Shown here one piece after another: positions 1 to 8,603 of a stretch of 64,000 nt of DNA. The stretch spans positions 112,938 to 176,937 of the forward strand of contig CAWGHW010000023.1 of assembly GCA_963822485.1 (NCBI GenBank), read 5' to 3'. The first letter of the stretch is position 1, and each line of letters starts with the position of its first letter. The notes under the pieces were generated by a model. The model was not told where the DNA came from and ran no database searches. It worked only from the letters and a program-made list of their open reading frames with translations. The position numbers were made by a program, and so were the translations under genes. This DNA comes from DASUBV01 sp963822485 (GTDB lineage: Bacteria; Actinomycetota; Actinomycetes; Streptosporangiales; Streptosporangiaceae).

Positions 1-85
1 TCATGACGGCGGTCGCCAGCTCGGTGGCGAGCTGGTGCTGGTCCGGGAATGTCCCCGCCGTCGCGTAGACGTCGATCATGGGCAT
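1..85 (-). CDS. Tautomerase-family protein (5' part only)
   Basis: The frame runs off the left edge, so only the first 28 residues are present. They begin MPMIDVYATAGTF. After removal of Met1, Pro would be the N-terminal residue, and Pro1 is the catalytic base of the 4-oxalocrotonate tautomerase superfamily. The ATG at 85 is preceded by TAAGGAGT at good spacing. A second in-frame ATG two codons later would not expose Pro, so the first is preferred. It is the last visible gene of a co-directional run with the two hydrolases upstream (41-nt gap), which suggests one operon acting on small ketones or enols. The substrate cannot be told. Confidence 0.75.
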   Translation of the reverse strand, partial: MPMIDVYATAGTFPDQHQLATELATAVM

Positions 86-125
86 GGCGATACTCCTTAG
101 CGGATGGGGCCGGGGCTTCGGGGGG

Positions 126-764
126 TCAGGGCTGGCTATGAATCCAGGCGTCCGCCAGCGTGGTCCAGGCCGCCGCGTCGCCCGCGCCGCGGGCCAGGCC
201 GAGGCTGTGCGGGCCGTGGGCGAAGACGTGCACCGTATGGGGCACACCGCGGGCCGCCAGCGCCCGGCCGAGGCGGTAGGCGTGCTCGGGGGGCACGTAC
301 GGGTCTTCGGCGGTGTGCCAGATGAAGAACGGCGGCGACTCGGGCGTGACGAGCGCGTCCAGCGAGGTGGACCGGCGCAGCTCCGGGCTGGCGTCCTCGC
401 CGAGGAGGATCAGCCGGGACGGGCGGTAGGTCTCGGTCTCCATCGAGGTGATGGCATACCCGAGGACGGCGAACTGGACCGTCTCCTCGGGCGCGGCCCC
501 GGGGGCGAGGGCCGCCAGCCCGGCCAGGTGACCGCCGGCGGAGAAGCCCATGAGCCCGACGCGCTCGGCGCCCTCGGCCCGCCGCCGGCGGATCTCGGCG
601 CGCAGGGCCTGCAGCGGTACCGGGTGCCGGACGTTCAGCGGGTAACGGAACACGCTCGCTTCCACTCCGGTGCCAGCGAGCCACCTGGCGACTGGCTCAC
701 CTTCGTGCGGAGCGTGCTCGGCGTAGCCGCCGCCGGGCAGGACGATCACATGCGTGCTCGTCAC
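126..764 (-). CDS. Alpha/beta hydrolase, small esterase-like
   Basis: A 212-residue protein of the esterase/dienelactone-hydrolase branch of the alpha/beta-hydrolase fold. Near the N-terminus VLPGGGY matches the glycine-rich oxyanion loop. GFSAGGH carries the nucleophile Ser, AEDPYVPP the acid Asp, and HGPHSLGL the catalytic His, so the triad is complete. The GTG start at 764 overlaps the stop of the upstream hydrolase as GTGA, a translational-coupling arrangement. No signal peptide is visible, so it is probably cytoplasmic. A longer reading upstream in the same frame is antisense-like and lacks family character. The substrate is unknown; an acyl-ester or lactone is an inference from the family. 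Confidence 0.85.
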   Translation of the reverse strand: MTSTHVIVLPGGGYAEHAPHEGEPVARWLAGTGVEASVFRYPLNVRHPVPLQALRAEIRRRRAEGAERVGLMGFSAGGHLAGLAALAPGAAPEETVQFAVLGYAITSMETETYRPSRLILLGEDASPELRRSTSLDALVTPESPPFFIWHTAEDPYVPPEHAYRLGRALAARGVPHTVHVFAHGPHSLGLARGAGDAAAWTTLADAWIHSQP

Positions 765-1618
765 TCCAGCCCGTCCAGGTAACTGGCCACGTCCCCGGCG
801 AACTCGGCGTGATGCTGGAAGAGGAAGCCGTGCGCGGCGTCGGGGTAGATCTTCACGGTGGCATCCGGGAGCAGGCCCGCGATGAGGTAGGAGTAGCGCG
901 GCGGGATCATCGGGTCGCCGTCGCCGTTGGCCACGAAGACCGGGTGCCCGATGGCGGCCAGCCGCTGCAGCGCTGAGTGGTCCGGGCTGCCCCAGGCGCA
1001 GACCGCGTCGTACTGCGCCTCGCGGACGTCCCAGCTGGTCGGCTTGTCCCGGTCCTGCGTCCGGGAGTACATGCGCCCCAGTGATTCCTGCCCCGCCTTG
1101 CGGCTGGACGGTGACGAGGCGAAGAACACGCTCAGGTACTCCTCGGGGCTGGTTTCCGGCTGGCCGACGGCCCCGATGACCTCCGGGGCCCACCCGTGGA
1201 TGCCGTCCGCGCCCCTGGGAGCCGCGGAGGCCAGGATCAGGCCGCGGACGAGGGCCGGCCGGATCAGCGCGATCTCCTGCGCGACGAAGCTGCCGATCGA
1301 GAATCCGAGGATGTCGGCCCTGGTGAACCCCATGGCGGTGATGAACGCGATCGCGTCGTGCGCCATCTGCTCGATGGTGGCGGGCGTGGTTCCGGTGGAA
1401 CCGCCGACCCCGGCGTTGTCGAAGGCGACGACCCGCCTGGCTGAGCCAAGCTCGTCGATGAGGGCGGGGTCCCAGCTGTCCAGGTTCCCGCGGAAGTGCT
1501 GGAGCAGAATGAGCGGGATGAGCGGCACGTCGCCCGCGCCGGTGTCGCGGTAGGCGTAGTCGACGCCGCTGGGCGCGCTGCACAGCTTGTTCGGAAGGCT
1601 TGAATAGGGCGTCACCAT
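761..1618 (-). CDS. Alpha/beta hydrolase
   Basis: A 285-residue alpha/beta hydrolase. The nucleophile elbow is GFSIGS, the acid lies in NGDGDPMIPP, and the His in DAAHGF near the C-terminus. LLQHFRGN supplies the oxyanion region. The start at 1618 is chosen because GGAGGAGCTGAC precedes it exactly. A second in-frame ATG at 1660 also has a Shine-Dalgarno-like AGGAGCTGATC in front, so the start region looks duplicated, and a 14-residue longer form is possible. It heads an operon with the esterase at 126-764 and the tautomerase. It resembles non-heme haloperoxidase/esterase relatives; no cofactor site is present or expected. Confidence 0.85.
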   Translation of the reverse strand: MVTPYSSLPNKLCSAPSGVDYAYRDTGAGDVPLIPLILLQHFRGNLDSWDPALIDELGSARRVVAFDNAGVGGSTGTTPATIEQMAHDAIAFITAMGFTRADILGFSIGSFVAQEIALIRPALVRGLILASAAPRGADGIHGWAPEVIGAVGQPETSPEEYLSVFFASSPSSRKAGQESLGRMYSRTQDRDKPTSWDVREAQYDAVCAWGSPDHSALQRLAAIGHPVFVANGDGDPMIPPRYSYLIAGLLPDATVKIYPDAAHGFLFQHHAEFAGDVASYLDGLE

Positions 1619-1742
1619 GTCAGCTCCTCCATCGGCGATGACGTGACCGTTCCGAGCCATGATCAGCTCCTGTGGGCAGGCGGGGAATCCGCATGTTGAC
1701 TGCACCTGCCGCCCGGAGGGCCGGGGGCCAGCGCGGAGCCCG

Positions 1743-2580
1743 TCACAGGCCGCGCAGGAAGTCCAGGACCGCCCGGTTAACCTCGGCCGCGTGGGTCCAG
1801 ATGATCGCGTGCGGGCCCTCCGGTATCACGACAAGACGGGCATCTGGCAACATCCTGGCCAGCCCGGTCCCGGTGGCGCCGGGTGGCATGACCCGGTCCT
1901 GAGCGCCCTGCACGATCAGGACCGGGACGGTCACGCGCGCGATGTCAGCGCGGAAATCCTCCCGCCACGCGGTCGCGCAGCCGAGCGCCGCGGCGGCGGA
2001 CACCCGGATGGCGGCGTGGAAGCTGTTCTGCCACGCCTGGTCGCTGACCCGGCTGCCGCCGAGCAGGTCGATGTTGTAGTACCGGTCCAGGTAGGTCTTG
2101 ACGGCCGCCGGGCGGTCGGCGCTCAGCTGGCCGAGGAACTCGTCAAGGACGCTCTGGCCGGCGCCGTCACGGCCGGCATCAGCGGTGGGCGGGAACGGGC
2201 GGCAGCGGTGCCAGCAGCGCCGCGGCGCGGACCCGCCGCCGGCCGTAGGCGCCCAGGTAGCGGAGCACTTCCCCGGCTCCGCAGCCGCAGCCGGCGAGCA
2301 TCACGTCCCGCAGGTCTAGTTCTTCCAGCAGCGCGTCCAGGTCGGCGGCGAGCGTGTCGTAGTCATAGCCGGTGCTCGGCCGGCTGGAGGCGCCGCCGCC
2401 ACGCCGGTCGTAGCTGATGACGCGGTACCCGGCGGCCAGCAGGGCCGCTTCCTGCTTCTCCCAGGACCGCCCGTCGGCCAGGTAGCCGTGCACCAGGACC
2501 ACCGGCGAGCCCGCCCCGTGGTCTTCGTAGTAAATCCGGATGTCACCGGTGTTCTCCCGGCCGACCGTGACGTACGGCAT
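1743..2580 (-). pseudogene. Decayed alpha/beta hydrolase (non-heme chloroperoxidase-like)
   Basis: The first ~130 residues from 2580 (MPYVTVGRENTGDIRIYYED) and the last ~145 (to ...VNRAVLDFLRGL at 1743) are both clearly one chloroperoxidase-type hydrolase, but in different frames. The break lies at about 2180-2200, after LLAPLPP; the downstream frame resumes with TADAGRDGAGQSVLDEF. Independently, the nucleophile elbow, normally G-F-S-M-G, reads G-C-G-C-G at about 2290-2310, so the catalytic Ser is gone. Two separate lesions make true decay more likely than sequencing error. The gene lies divergently from the LAL regulator at 2749, an arrangement echoed at 45 kb. Confidence 0.8.
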
Positions 2581-2715
2581 CACGAACCCGGATTCCACCG
2601 TGCGCAGTGAGCGTCGTCCACAACATCACCCTGGGCCGCGCCGCGGCCGTTCGGTATCCGCAACTTAACTGCATGTTGACCGCGGCCGGCTTCCCCGCCG
2701 CCGGGTCGCCTTGCC

Positions 2716-2721
2716 TATATT
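2716..2721 (+). promoter_or_regulatory. Candidate -10 box for the LAL gene
   Basis: TATATT stands out in GC-rich sequence 28 nt before the ATG at 2749. A short leader with GAGGG (2731-2735) would follow. No convincing -35 was found. Confidence 0.35.
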
Positions 2722-2748
2722 TGGCGGGGTGAGGGTGGCGTCTGCGCG

Positions 2749-5526
2749 ATGACCTGCGAGGATTCGAGCCTGGTCGGGCGGGGGGAAGAACTGTCCCGGC
2801 TGCGGGAACTGGTCGCGCCGCCGCATGAGCAAAGCCGGGCGCTGCTGCTCCTTGGTGACCTGGGCATGGGCAAGACCGTCCTGCTGGCCGAGGCGGCCCG
2901 GGCGGCCAGATCGGCGGGGATGCGGGTCCTGTCGGCGGCCGGCCGGGAGTCGGAGCAGGACCTGGCGTTCGCCGGGCTGCACCAGTTGCTGCGCCCGGTC
3001 CTCGACCGCGTGGCCGGCTTGCCGGCCCGGCAGGCGGGCGCGCTGCGCGGCGCTTTCGCGATCTCCGAAGATCCCGCGCCGGCCGACCCGCTGCTGACCG
3101 GGATCGCGGTGCTCACCCTGCTGTCCGGGCTGTCGGAGGAAGTGCCGCTGCTGGTGGCCGCTGATGATGCGCAGTGGCTGGATCGTGCCTCGCTCGACGC
3201 GCTCGCCTTCGCCGCCCGCCGCCTGGAATCAGAGCAGCTCGTGCTGCTGGCCGCCGCCCGCGGGAACGTGCCTGCGCCGGGCTTCGAGCGGGACTTCCCG
3301 CAGCTGCTGCTGCGGCCGCTGAGCCTGCCCGACGCGGGCCGCCTCCTGGACGCGCAGCCGTGCCCGCCGCGCGGCGGGCCCCGCGAGCAGGTGCTGGCCC
3401 AGGCGGCCGGGAACCCGCTGGCGCTGATCGAGCTGTCCAGGATGATCGCGGCCGACCCGGACGCGGGGCGCGGCTGGGCCGCCCAGCCGCTCCCGCTGAC
3501 CGGTCAGCTGACCGCCATCATGAGCGCCCGGTACGCCGCCCTGCCCGCGGCAGCGCGAGCGGCGCTGCTGATCGCCGCGGCCGCCGACAGCCCGGACCTG
3601 ACCGCCGCGGCGGTACCCGGGCTTTCCGCCGGTACCCTCGCGCCGGCCGAAGCGGCGGGCCTGATCCGGCTGGACCCGCCGGGCCCGCAGTTCACCCATC
3701 CGCTGGTCCGGTCGGCCGTCTACCACGCCGCGCCGTTCGCCGAGCGTGCCGCGGCGCACCTGAAGGTCGCGAACGCGCTCCGCGACCGGCCTGACCGCTA
3801 CGCGTGGCACCGGGCCGCCGCGGCCCTGGAACCCGACGAGCGCGTGGCCTCGCTGCTCGAGGACAGCGCGGCCCAGGCCCAGCGGCGCGGCGGCACTGCC
3901 GCGGCCGCCCGCGCCCTCGAACGCGCCGCCGAGCTCAGCCCCGGCGAGCGGGACAAGGCCCGCCGCCTGCTGGCCGCCGCCGATCTGGCCTTCCCGGCCG
4001 GACAGGCCGACTGGGTACGGGAACTGGCGGGCCAGGTACTCACGCTGACCTCCGATCCGGACCTGCGCATCGAGGCCCGGCTGAATATCGGCTGGTCGCT
4101 GCTGTGGTCGAACCGGAACGCCGACGCGCTCGACACGCTCCTGTCCGTCGCCGCCGAGGCCTTCCCGAGGCGGCCGGCCCTGGCGTGGGACGCCATCGGG
4201 ATGGCCGCCACGGTCGCTCACCAGACCGGCCTCCCCGATGCCTGCGCCCGGGTCCGTGCTGCCCTGGAGGTCCTCGATGCCCCGGGCGAGCCGGTGCCTT
4301 CGGCCGGGAACTGGCCGGCCAGCCGTGCTGATGAGTACCGGATATGGATCAGGGCCTGCACGGACCCGTTCGGCGCACGAGCCGACATGGTCCCCTTCCT
4401 GCGCCGGACAGCCAGCGGGTCGATCTGTGACCTGAGCAAGGTAGGCGGGGCGGCCTGGATCCTGGACGAGACCGAACTCGCGGTCCGGGTCCTGCGCGAG
4501 GCCCTCAGCCAGCTGCGTGCCCCCGGCGTCCGCGGCGCGAGCGGCGCCGTGCTGTCGGTGCTGGAATGGGCGTGCCTGGACAGCGGGCACTGGGATGACG
4601 CCCTGGACGCGGCCCGCGAGGCGGGCGACATCGCCGCCGCTTACAAGATGGAGACCGTCGGCGGCTCGGCCGACCTGGCCACGGCCACCGTGGCCGCCAT
4701 GCGCGGCGACCATGTCCGGGTGGCGCCGCTGCTGGCCCGCGTGCTCGCGGCCGTCGACCCGTCCGAGTACCGCGGGTTCGCCGCCAGGACCCGGCACGCC
4801 GCGGGCCTCGACGCACTGGCCCAGGGCAGCTACCTGGCCGCCTACGCGCAGCTCAGCCAGCTCTTCGCGGCCGACGGCACGCCGCTGCACCACCATTTCT
4901 CCTACCTGGCCATCGCCGACCTGGCCGCCGCCGCGGTACGCGCCGAACGCCACCTGGAAGCCCGCACGCTGCTGGAGCGAGCGCTGGCCCGCGTAGACCC
5001 GGCCCCCGGGCCGCGGCTGGAACAACTCGCGGCCCGGGCCCGCGGGCTCCTCGCCGAGCCGCACGACGCCGGGGCGCATCTCGCGGCGCCCCTGGCCGAT
5101 GCCGCGGGGGACAGGTGGCCGTTCGAGCGGGCTCAGCTTCAGCTGGACTACGGGGAGTGGCTGCGCAGGCAGCGGCGGATCAACGATGCCAAGCCCGTCC
5201 TCGGTGCGGCCCTGGAAACGTTCCGCCGCCTCGGCGCGGCGCCGTGGACCCGGCGCGCGGAATCCGAGCTGCGCGCTTGCGGCGTGACCGCGCAGGCCCC
5301 GCCGGCCGGCTCCGGCGCGCTCGACGAGCTGACGGCGCAGCAGCGCGAGATCGTCATGCTCGCCGGGCGCGGCCTGACCAACCCCGAGATCGCCGACCGG
5401 CTGTTCCTTTCTCCGCGCACCGTCGCCTCGCACCTGTACCGCTCCTACCCCAAGCTCGGCATCGCCGGGCGCCACCAGCTCCGGGACCTGATCGACCACG
5501 CAGGCACCCCGCAGGCCGGCGGCTAG
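2749..5526 (+). CDS. LuxR-family LAL-type transcriptional regulator
   Basis: A 925-residue large ATP-binding LuxR (LAL/MalT-like) regulator in one intact frame. The order is an N-terminal AAA-type ATPase with Walker A GDLGMGKT (about residues 37-44) and Walker B-like LLVAADDAQWLD (about 133-144), a long helical/TPR-like middle, and a C-terminal LuxR helix-turn-helix from about residue 858 (LTAQQREIVMLAGRGLTNPEI...). LAL proteins bind ATP and an inducer and activate nearby genes. The ligand cannot be told. The broken hydrolase lies divergently upstream and an intact Asp-type hydrolase follows 142 nt downstream, so either could be a target. Leader GAGGG is a weak ribosome site. Confidence 0.9.
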   Translation: MTCEDSSLVGRGEELSRLRELVAPPHEQSRALLLLGDLGMGKTVLLAEAARAARSAGMRVLSAAGRESEQDLAFAGLHQLLRPVLDRVAGLPARQAGALRGAFAISEDPAPADPLLTGIAVLTLLSGLSEEVPLLVAADDAQWLDRASLDALAFAARRLESEQLVLLAAARGNVPAPGFERDFPQLLLRPLSLPDAGRLLDAQPCPPRGGPREQVLAQAAGNPLALIELSRMIAADPDAGRGWAAQPLPLTGQLTAIMSARYAALPAAARAALLIAAAADSPDLTAAAVPGLSAGTLAPAEAAGLIRLDPPGPQFTHPLVRSAVYHAAPFAERAAAHLKVANALRDRPDRYAWHRAAAALEPDERVASLLEDSAAQAQRRGGTAAAARALERAAELSPGERDKARRLLAAADLAFPAGQADWVRELAGQVLTLTSDPDLRIEARLNIGWSLLWSNRNADALDTLLSVAAEAFPRRPALAWDAIGMAATVAHQTGLPDACARVRAALEVLDAPGEPVPSAGNWPASRADEYRIWIRACTDPFGARADMVPFLRRTASGSICDLSKVGGAAWILDETELAVRVLREALSQLRAPGVRGASGAVLSVLEWACLDSGHWDDALDAAREAGDIAAAYKMETVGGSADLATATVAAMRGDHVRVAPLLARVLAAVDPSEYRGFAARTRHAAGLDALAQGSYLAAYAQLSQLFAADGTPLHHHFSYLAIADLAAAAVRAERHLEARTLLERALARVDPAPGPRLEQLAARARGLLAEPHDAGAHLAAPLADAAGDRWPFERAQLQLDYGEWLRRQRRINDAKPVLGAALETFRRLGAAPWTRRAESELRACGVTAQAPPAGSGALDELTAQQREIVMLAGRGLTNPEIADRLFLSPRTVASHLYRSYPKLGIAGRHQLRDLIDHAGTPQAGG

Positions 5527-5668
5527 GCGGCGCGCTCTTCGCGGCGCCGTCAGCCCTGCTCCGGCGCTGGCGGGCAACTGCAGTCAGGTTGCTGATACCG
5601 CCCGCGCCGGGCCTGCTGTGAGGCTCGGCTGAAGGAGGCACGGCTGCCGAGCAGAAGGTGCGACGACC

Positions 5669-5698
5669 ATGAACGCGACAAACATGAACGCGACGAAC
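5669..5698 (+). repeat. 15-bp tandem repeat carrying start codons
   Basis: Two 15-bp units differing by one base encode MNATN twice. Each begins with ATG, and a third ATG follows directly. Confidence 0.8.
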
Positions 5699-6532
5699 AT
5701 GCCGACGCATACCGTGCTCGTGGATGACCTGCGGATCAGGTACGCCGACTCGGGGACCGCGGATGGCCCGGTCGTCCTGCTGACCAGCCCGTGGCCGGAG
5801 AGCCTGTTCGCGTTCCGGCGGGTCTGGCCGATCCTGAACCGGACCGGGCGGCTGATCGCGGTCGACCTGCCGGGTTTCGGCCACTCCGACGGGCGGCCCG
5901 ACGTGCTCACCCCCAGTGCCATGGCGGAATTCCTTCACCGCCTCATCGCCGAACTCGGTCTGGCCACGCCGCACCTGGTGGCGCCCGACGTGGGCGCCAG
6001 CGCCGCGTTGTTCCTGGCCGCACGGCACCCCGGCGCGGTCGCGAGCCTGGTGGTCGGCGGCGGCGGCGCGGCCTACCCGCTGGAGGTGACGGGCACGCTC
6101 GCCGAGATCATCGCGGCGCCGGGGATCGAGGTATTCGAGGGCCAGGACATCCGCGCCACCATCGGCGCCAGCGTGGAGCCGGCGGCCCCCCGCGACCTGG
6201 AGCCGGATGTCTGGGAGGACTACGTGTCGGCCTACGAGAACGGCCGGTTCGCCGAGTCCACGCGTTACGTGCGCAGCTACCCGGAGCAGCTTCCGGTGCT
6301 GCGCGACCTGCTGCCCGCGATCAGCGTGCCGGTGCGCGTCTTCGCCGCCGCCGATGACCCGCTGGTGCCCGTGTCCAACGGCGAGTACCTGGCCAGGCGG
6401 ATCCCCGGCAGCGAGCTGACGATCCTGCCCGCCAGCCACTTCGCCTGGGAGGAAGTCCCGGACCAGTTCGCCGCGATCGTGGCGGACCTGGTGACCCGGA
6501 CCGAGACGGGGACCGCCCGGTCCGGTCAGTAA
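5669..6532 (+). CDS. Alpha/beta hydrolase with Asp at the nucleophile site
   Basis: A 287-residue alpha/beta hydrolase. At the nucleophile elbow the sequence is LVAPDVGAS, with Asp rather than Ser, as in haloalkane dehalogenases and epoxide hydrolases. AAADDPLVP supplies the second acid region and PASHFAWEE the His. The usual HG oxyanion motif is replaced by TSPWPES. It is therefore more likely to act on C-halogen or epoxide bonds than esters, though specificity is not provable here. The N-terminus is a tandem repeat: ATGAACGCGACAAAC is followed by a near-identical 15-mer and a third ATG, giving three in-frame starts (5669, 5684, 5699). AAGGTG 10 nt before the first favours 5669. The sedolisin gene begins 25 nt downstream. 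Confidence 0.8.
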   Translation: MNATNMNATNMPTHTVLVDDLRIRYADSGTADGPVVLLTSPWPESLFAFRRVWPILNRTGRLIAVDLPGFGHSDGRPDVLTPSAMAEFLHRLIAELGLATPHLVAPDVGASAALFLAARHPGAVASLVVGGGGAAYPLEVTGTLAEIIAAPGIEVFEGQDIRATIGASVEPAAPRDLEPDVWEDYVSAYENGRFAESTRYVRSYPEQLPVLRDLLPAISVPVRVFAAADDPLVPVSNGEYLARRIPGSELTILPASHFAWEEVPDQFAAIVADLVTRTETGTARSGQ

Positions 6533-6557
6533 GGGAAAGCTTTCAGGAGGAAAGGTC

Positions 6558-8487
6558 ATGCGGGCTCGAGGCCACGTCAGCACGGTCCTGGCCGTATCGG
6601 CGGCGACGGCGCTGCTCGCCGGCGGCTTAGCCAGTGCGGCCGCGACCCACCCGGCGAACGGCACCTGGAAGGTCCTGCCCAGCACCGCCCCGGTGGCCGG
6701 CCAGAGCTCCGCGCTGAGTGCGCTGGCCCCGGCCAGCCACGTGCAGGTCAGCGTGTTCATCGGCCGCGACCTCGCCGGGCTCGCGGCGATGGCCAGGGCG
6801 GTGTCCGACCCGGCGGGCTCACGATACGAGCACTACCTGACCCCGGCCGAGGTCCAGGAGGACTTCGGCGCGACCGCCGCGCAGCGGCGGGCGGTCGGCA
6901 GCTGGCTGCGCGGCGCCGGCCTCACCGTGAGGTATCACGACTCCTTCGTCGTGTCCGCGACCGGGACCGCGGCCCGGGCGCAGGCTGCGGTGCGGGCCAG
7001 GCTCGAGCTCAGCCGCCCCGCGGGCGGCACCGAGCAGGTCGTGTCGGCCCGGGCGATGTCAGCCCCCGCGTCGGTCGCCGGCGCGATCAGCACGATCCGG
7101 GTGGCGCCCGAGGCCATCCCCGTGGGCGTCCACGAGCCGGTGCGGCGCCGGGAGCACGGCCGCCGGGAGCACGGCCGCCGGGAGCACGGCCGCCGGGAGT
7201 GCCGCCGCGGCGAAGACCGGGAAATACTGCTCCGGCTACTACGGCCAGAGGCCGGCCAGGGGCGTGCCGGCCGCCTACGGCAGGCCGCCCGCCTGGGCGC
7301 CGTGCGGGTACCTGCCGCAGCAGCTGCGCAGCGCGTACGGCGCGACCAGGTCCGGGCTGACCGGTAACGGCGTCAGCATCGCGATCATGAGCGAGGACAA
7401 CGATTCCACCGCGCTCAGCGACACTGACCGCTGGGCCAGGGCGCGCCATTTCCCGCCGTTCAGGCGCGGGCAGTTCGCGGCCTACATCGCCCGGCGCGTC
7501 GCCTCTGGCGTCGGCAACGGCGAGGACGCGCTGGACATCGAGGCCGCGCACGGCATGGCGCCGGGCGCCAGGGTCAGCTACGTGGCGGGCAACGGCAAGA
7601 TCACCGGTGACCGGCTGCTCGACTCGCTGTACACGATCGTGGCCTACCACGTTGCCGACGTGGTGAGCACCTCCTGGTTCGAGAACTACATGCCGGTACC
7701 GAGGAGCATGATCGACGCCTGGGAGACCGTGCTGGAGCGCGCGGCCGTCGAGGGCATCACCGTCAACTGCGCGAGCGGTGACGGCGGCTACCAGGCGCTG
7801 GGCTACCCGGACTCCGACCCCTGGATCACCTCGGTCGGCGGCACCAGCCTCGCGATCGGCGCTCGCGGCCAGCGGCTGTGGGAGACCGGCTGGGCGAACG
7901 ACACGACCTTCCTCAGCAAGCACGGCCAGGGCTGGGACCCGGCGCCACCCGGGCCGCCAGGCGCGGGGGCCAGCACCGGCGGGGTGTCCCGGACCTTCCG
8001 CGAGCCCTACTACCAGGCCGGGATCGCGTCGCATAACAAGGTCAAGGGGAAGGCCATGCGCGTTGAGCCGGACGTGTCGGCCCTCGGCGACTGGTGGATC
8101 GGCTACCAGGTCGGGCTCACGGTCCCGATCGGGCACCACAAGCGCGCCTACCGCAGCGAGTTCGACGGCGGCACCAGCCTGGCCTCGCCGCTGCTGACCG
8201 GGTTCGAGGCCGACCTGATCCAGGGCCGCCACGGCATCGCGCTCGGGTTCGCCAACCCGGCGCTGTACGACCTGGCCAGCACGCCGGCGTTCTATGACGT
8301 CATCAGCGACCCGCAGGGCCGGGGCGTGCCTGAGGCCGACGTGCTGGGGCCCCCTCCGGCGGAGCTGGTCACCATGGGCCAGTGCGCCACTGAGCACGTG
8401 GCCTGCGGTCCGGGCTACAACATGGTCAGCGGCCTCGGCACGCCGGGACCGGCGTTCTTCAGCTCGTTCGGCTCGGATCCGAGGTAA
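6558..8487 (+). pseudogene. S53 family peptidase (sedolisin), frame broken in the linker
   Basis: The first ~190 residues are a secretion signal (MRARGHVSTVLAVSAATALL, then an Ala-rich cleavage region) and a pro-kumamolisin activation domain. The catalytic domain follows in another frame to 8487. It shows the sedolisin set: E and D four apart in GEDALDIE, an Asp in CASGDGG, the nucleophile in GGTSLASP, and the Ca-site/C-terminal signature GPGYNMVSGLGTP. The frame changes between about 7100 and 7150, just before a 15-bp tandem repeat in the linker. No stop interrupts either half, so this may be a sequencing error in an active gene. If real, only the propeptide would be made. It should be a secreted acid-active endopeptidase. 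Confidence 0.8.
7147..7199 (+). repeat. 15-bp tandem repeat, 3.5 units
   Basis: Three identical units of GCCGGGAGCACGGCC start at 7147, 7162 and 7177, followed by a half unit. In the catalytic-domain frame they encode (A)GSTA repeats, a flexible linker between propeptide and peptidase. Confidence 0.9.
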
Positions 8488-8603
8488 CGCCGTCGGCGTC
8501 GCGTTCTGCTCCGCCTGACCCGCCGCGGCCGAGGCCCGTTATTGCGAGGGGTTAATGGGATCGCCCGAGTCCTGCGAGCGGCGGGAGGGCGGCGGGCAGG
8601 CCT

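Noticed and set aside
3229..5577. 782-codon open frame antisense to the LAL gene
   Set aside because: High GC keeps complementary frames open. The translation has no family features and the opposite strand is an intact LAL regulator.
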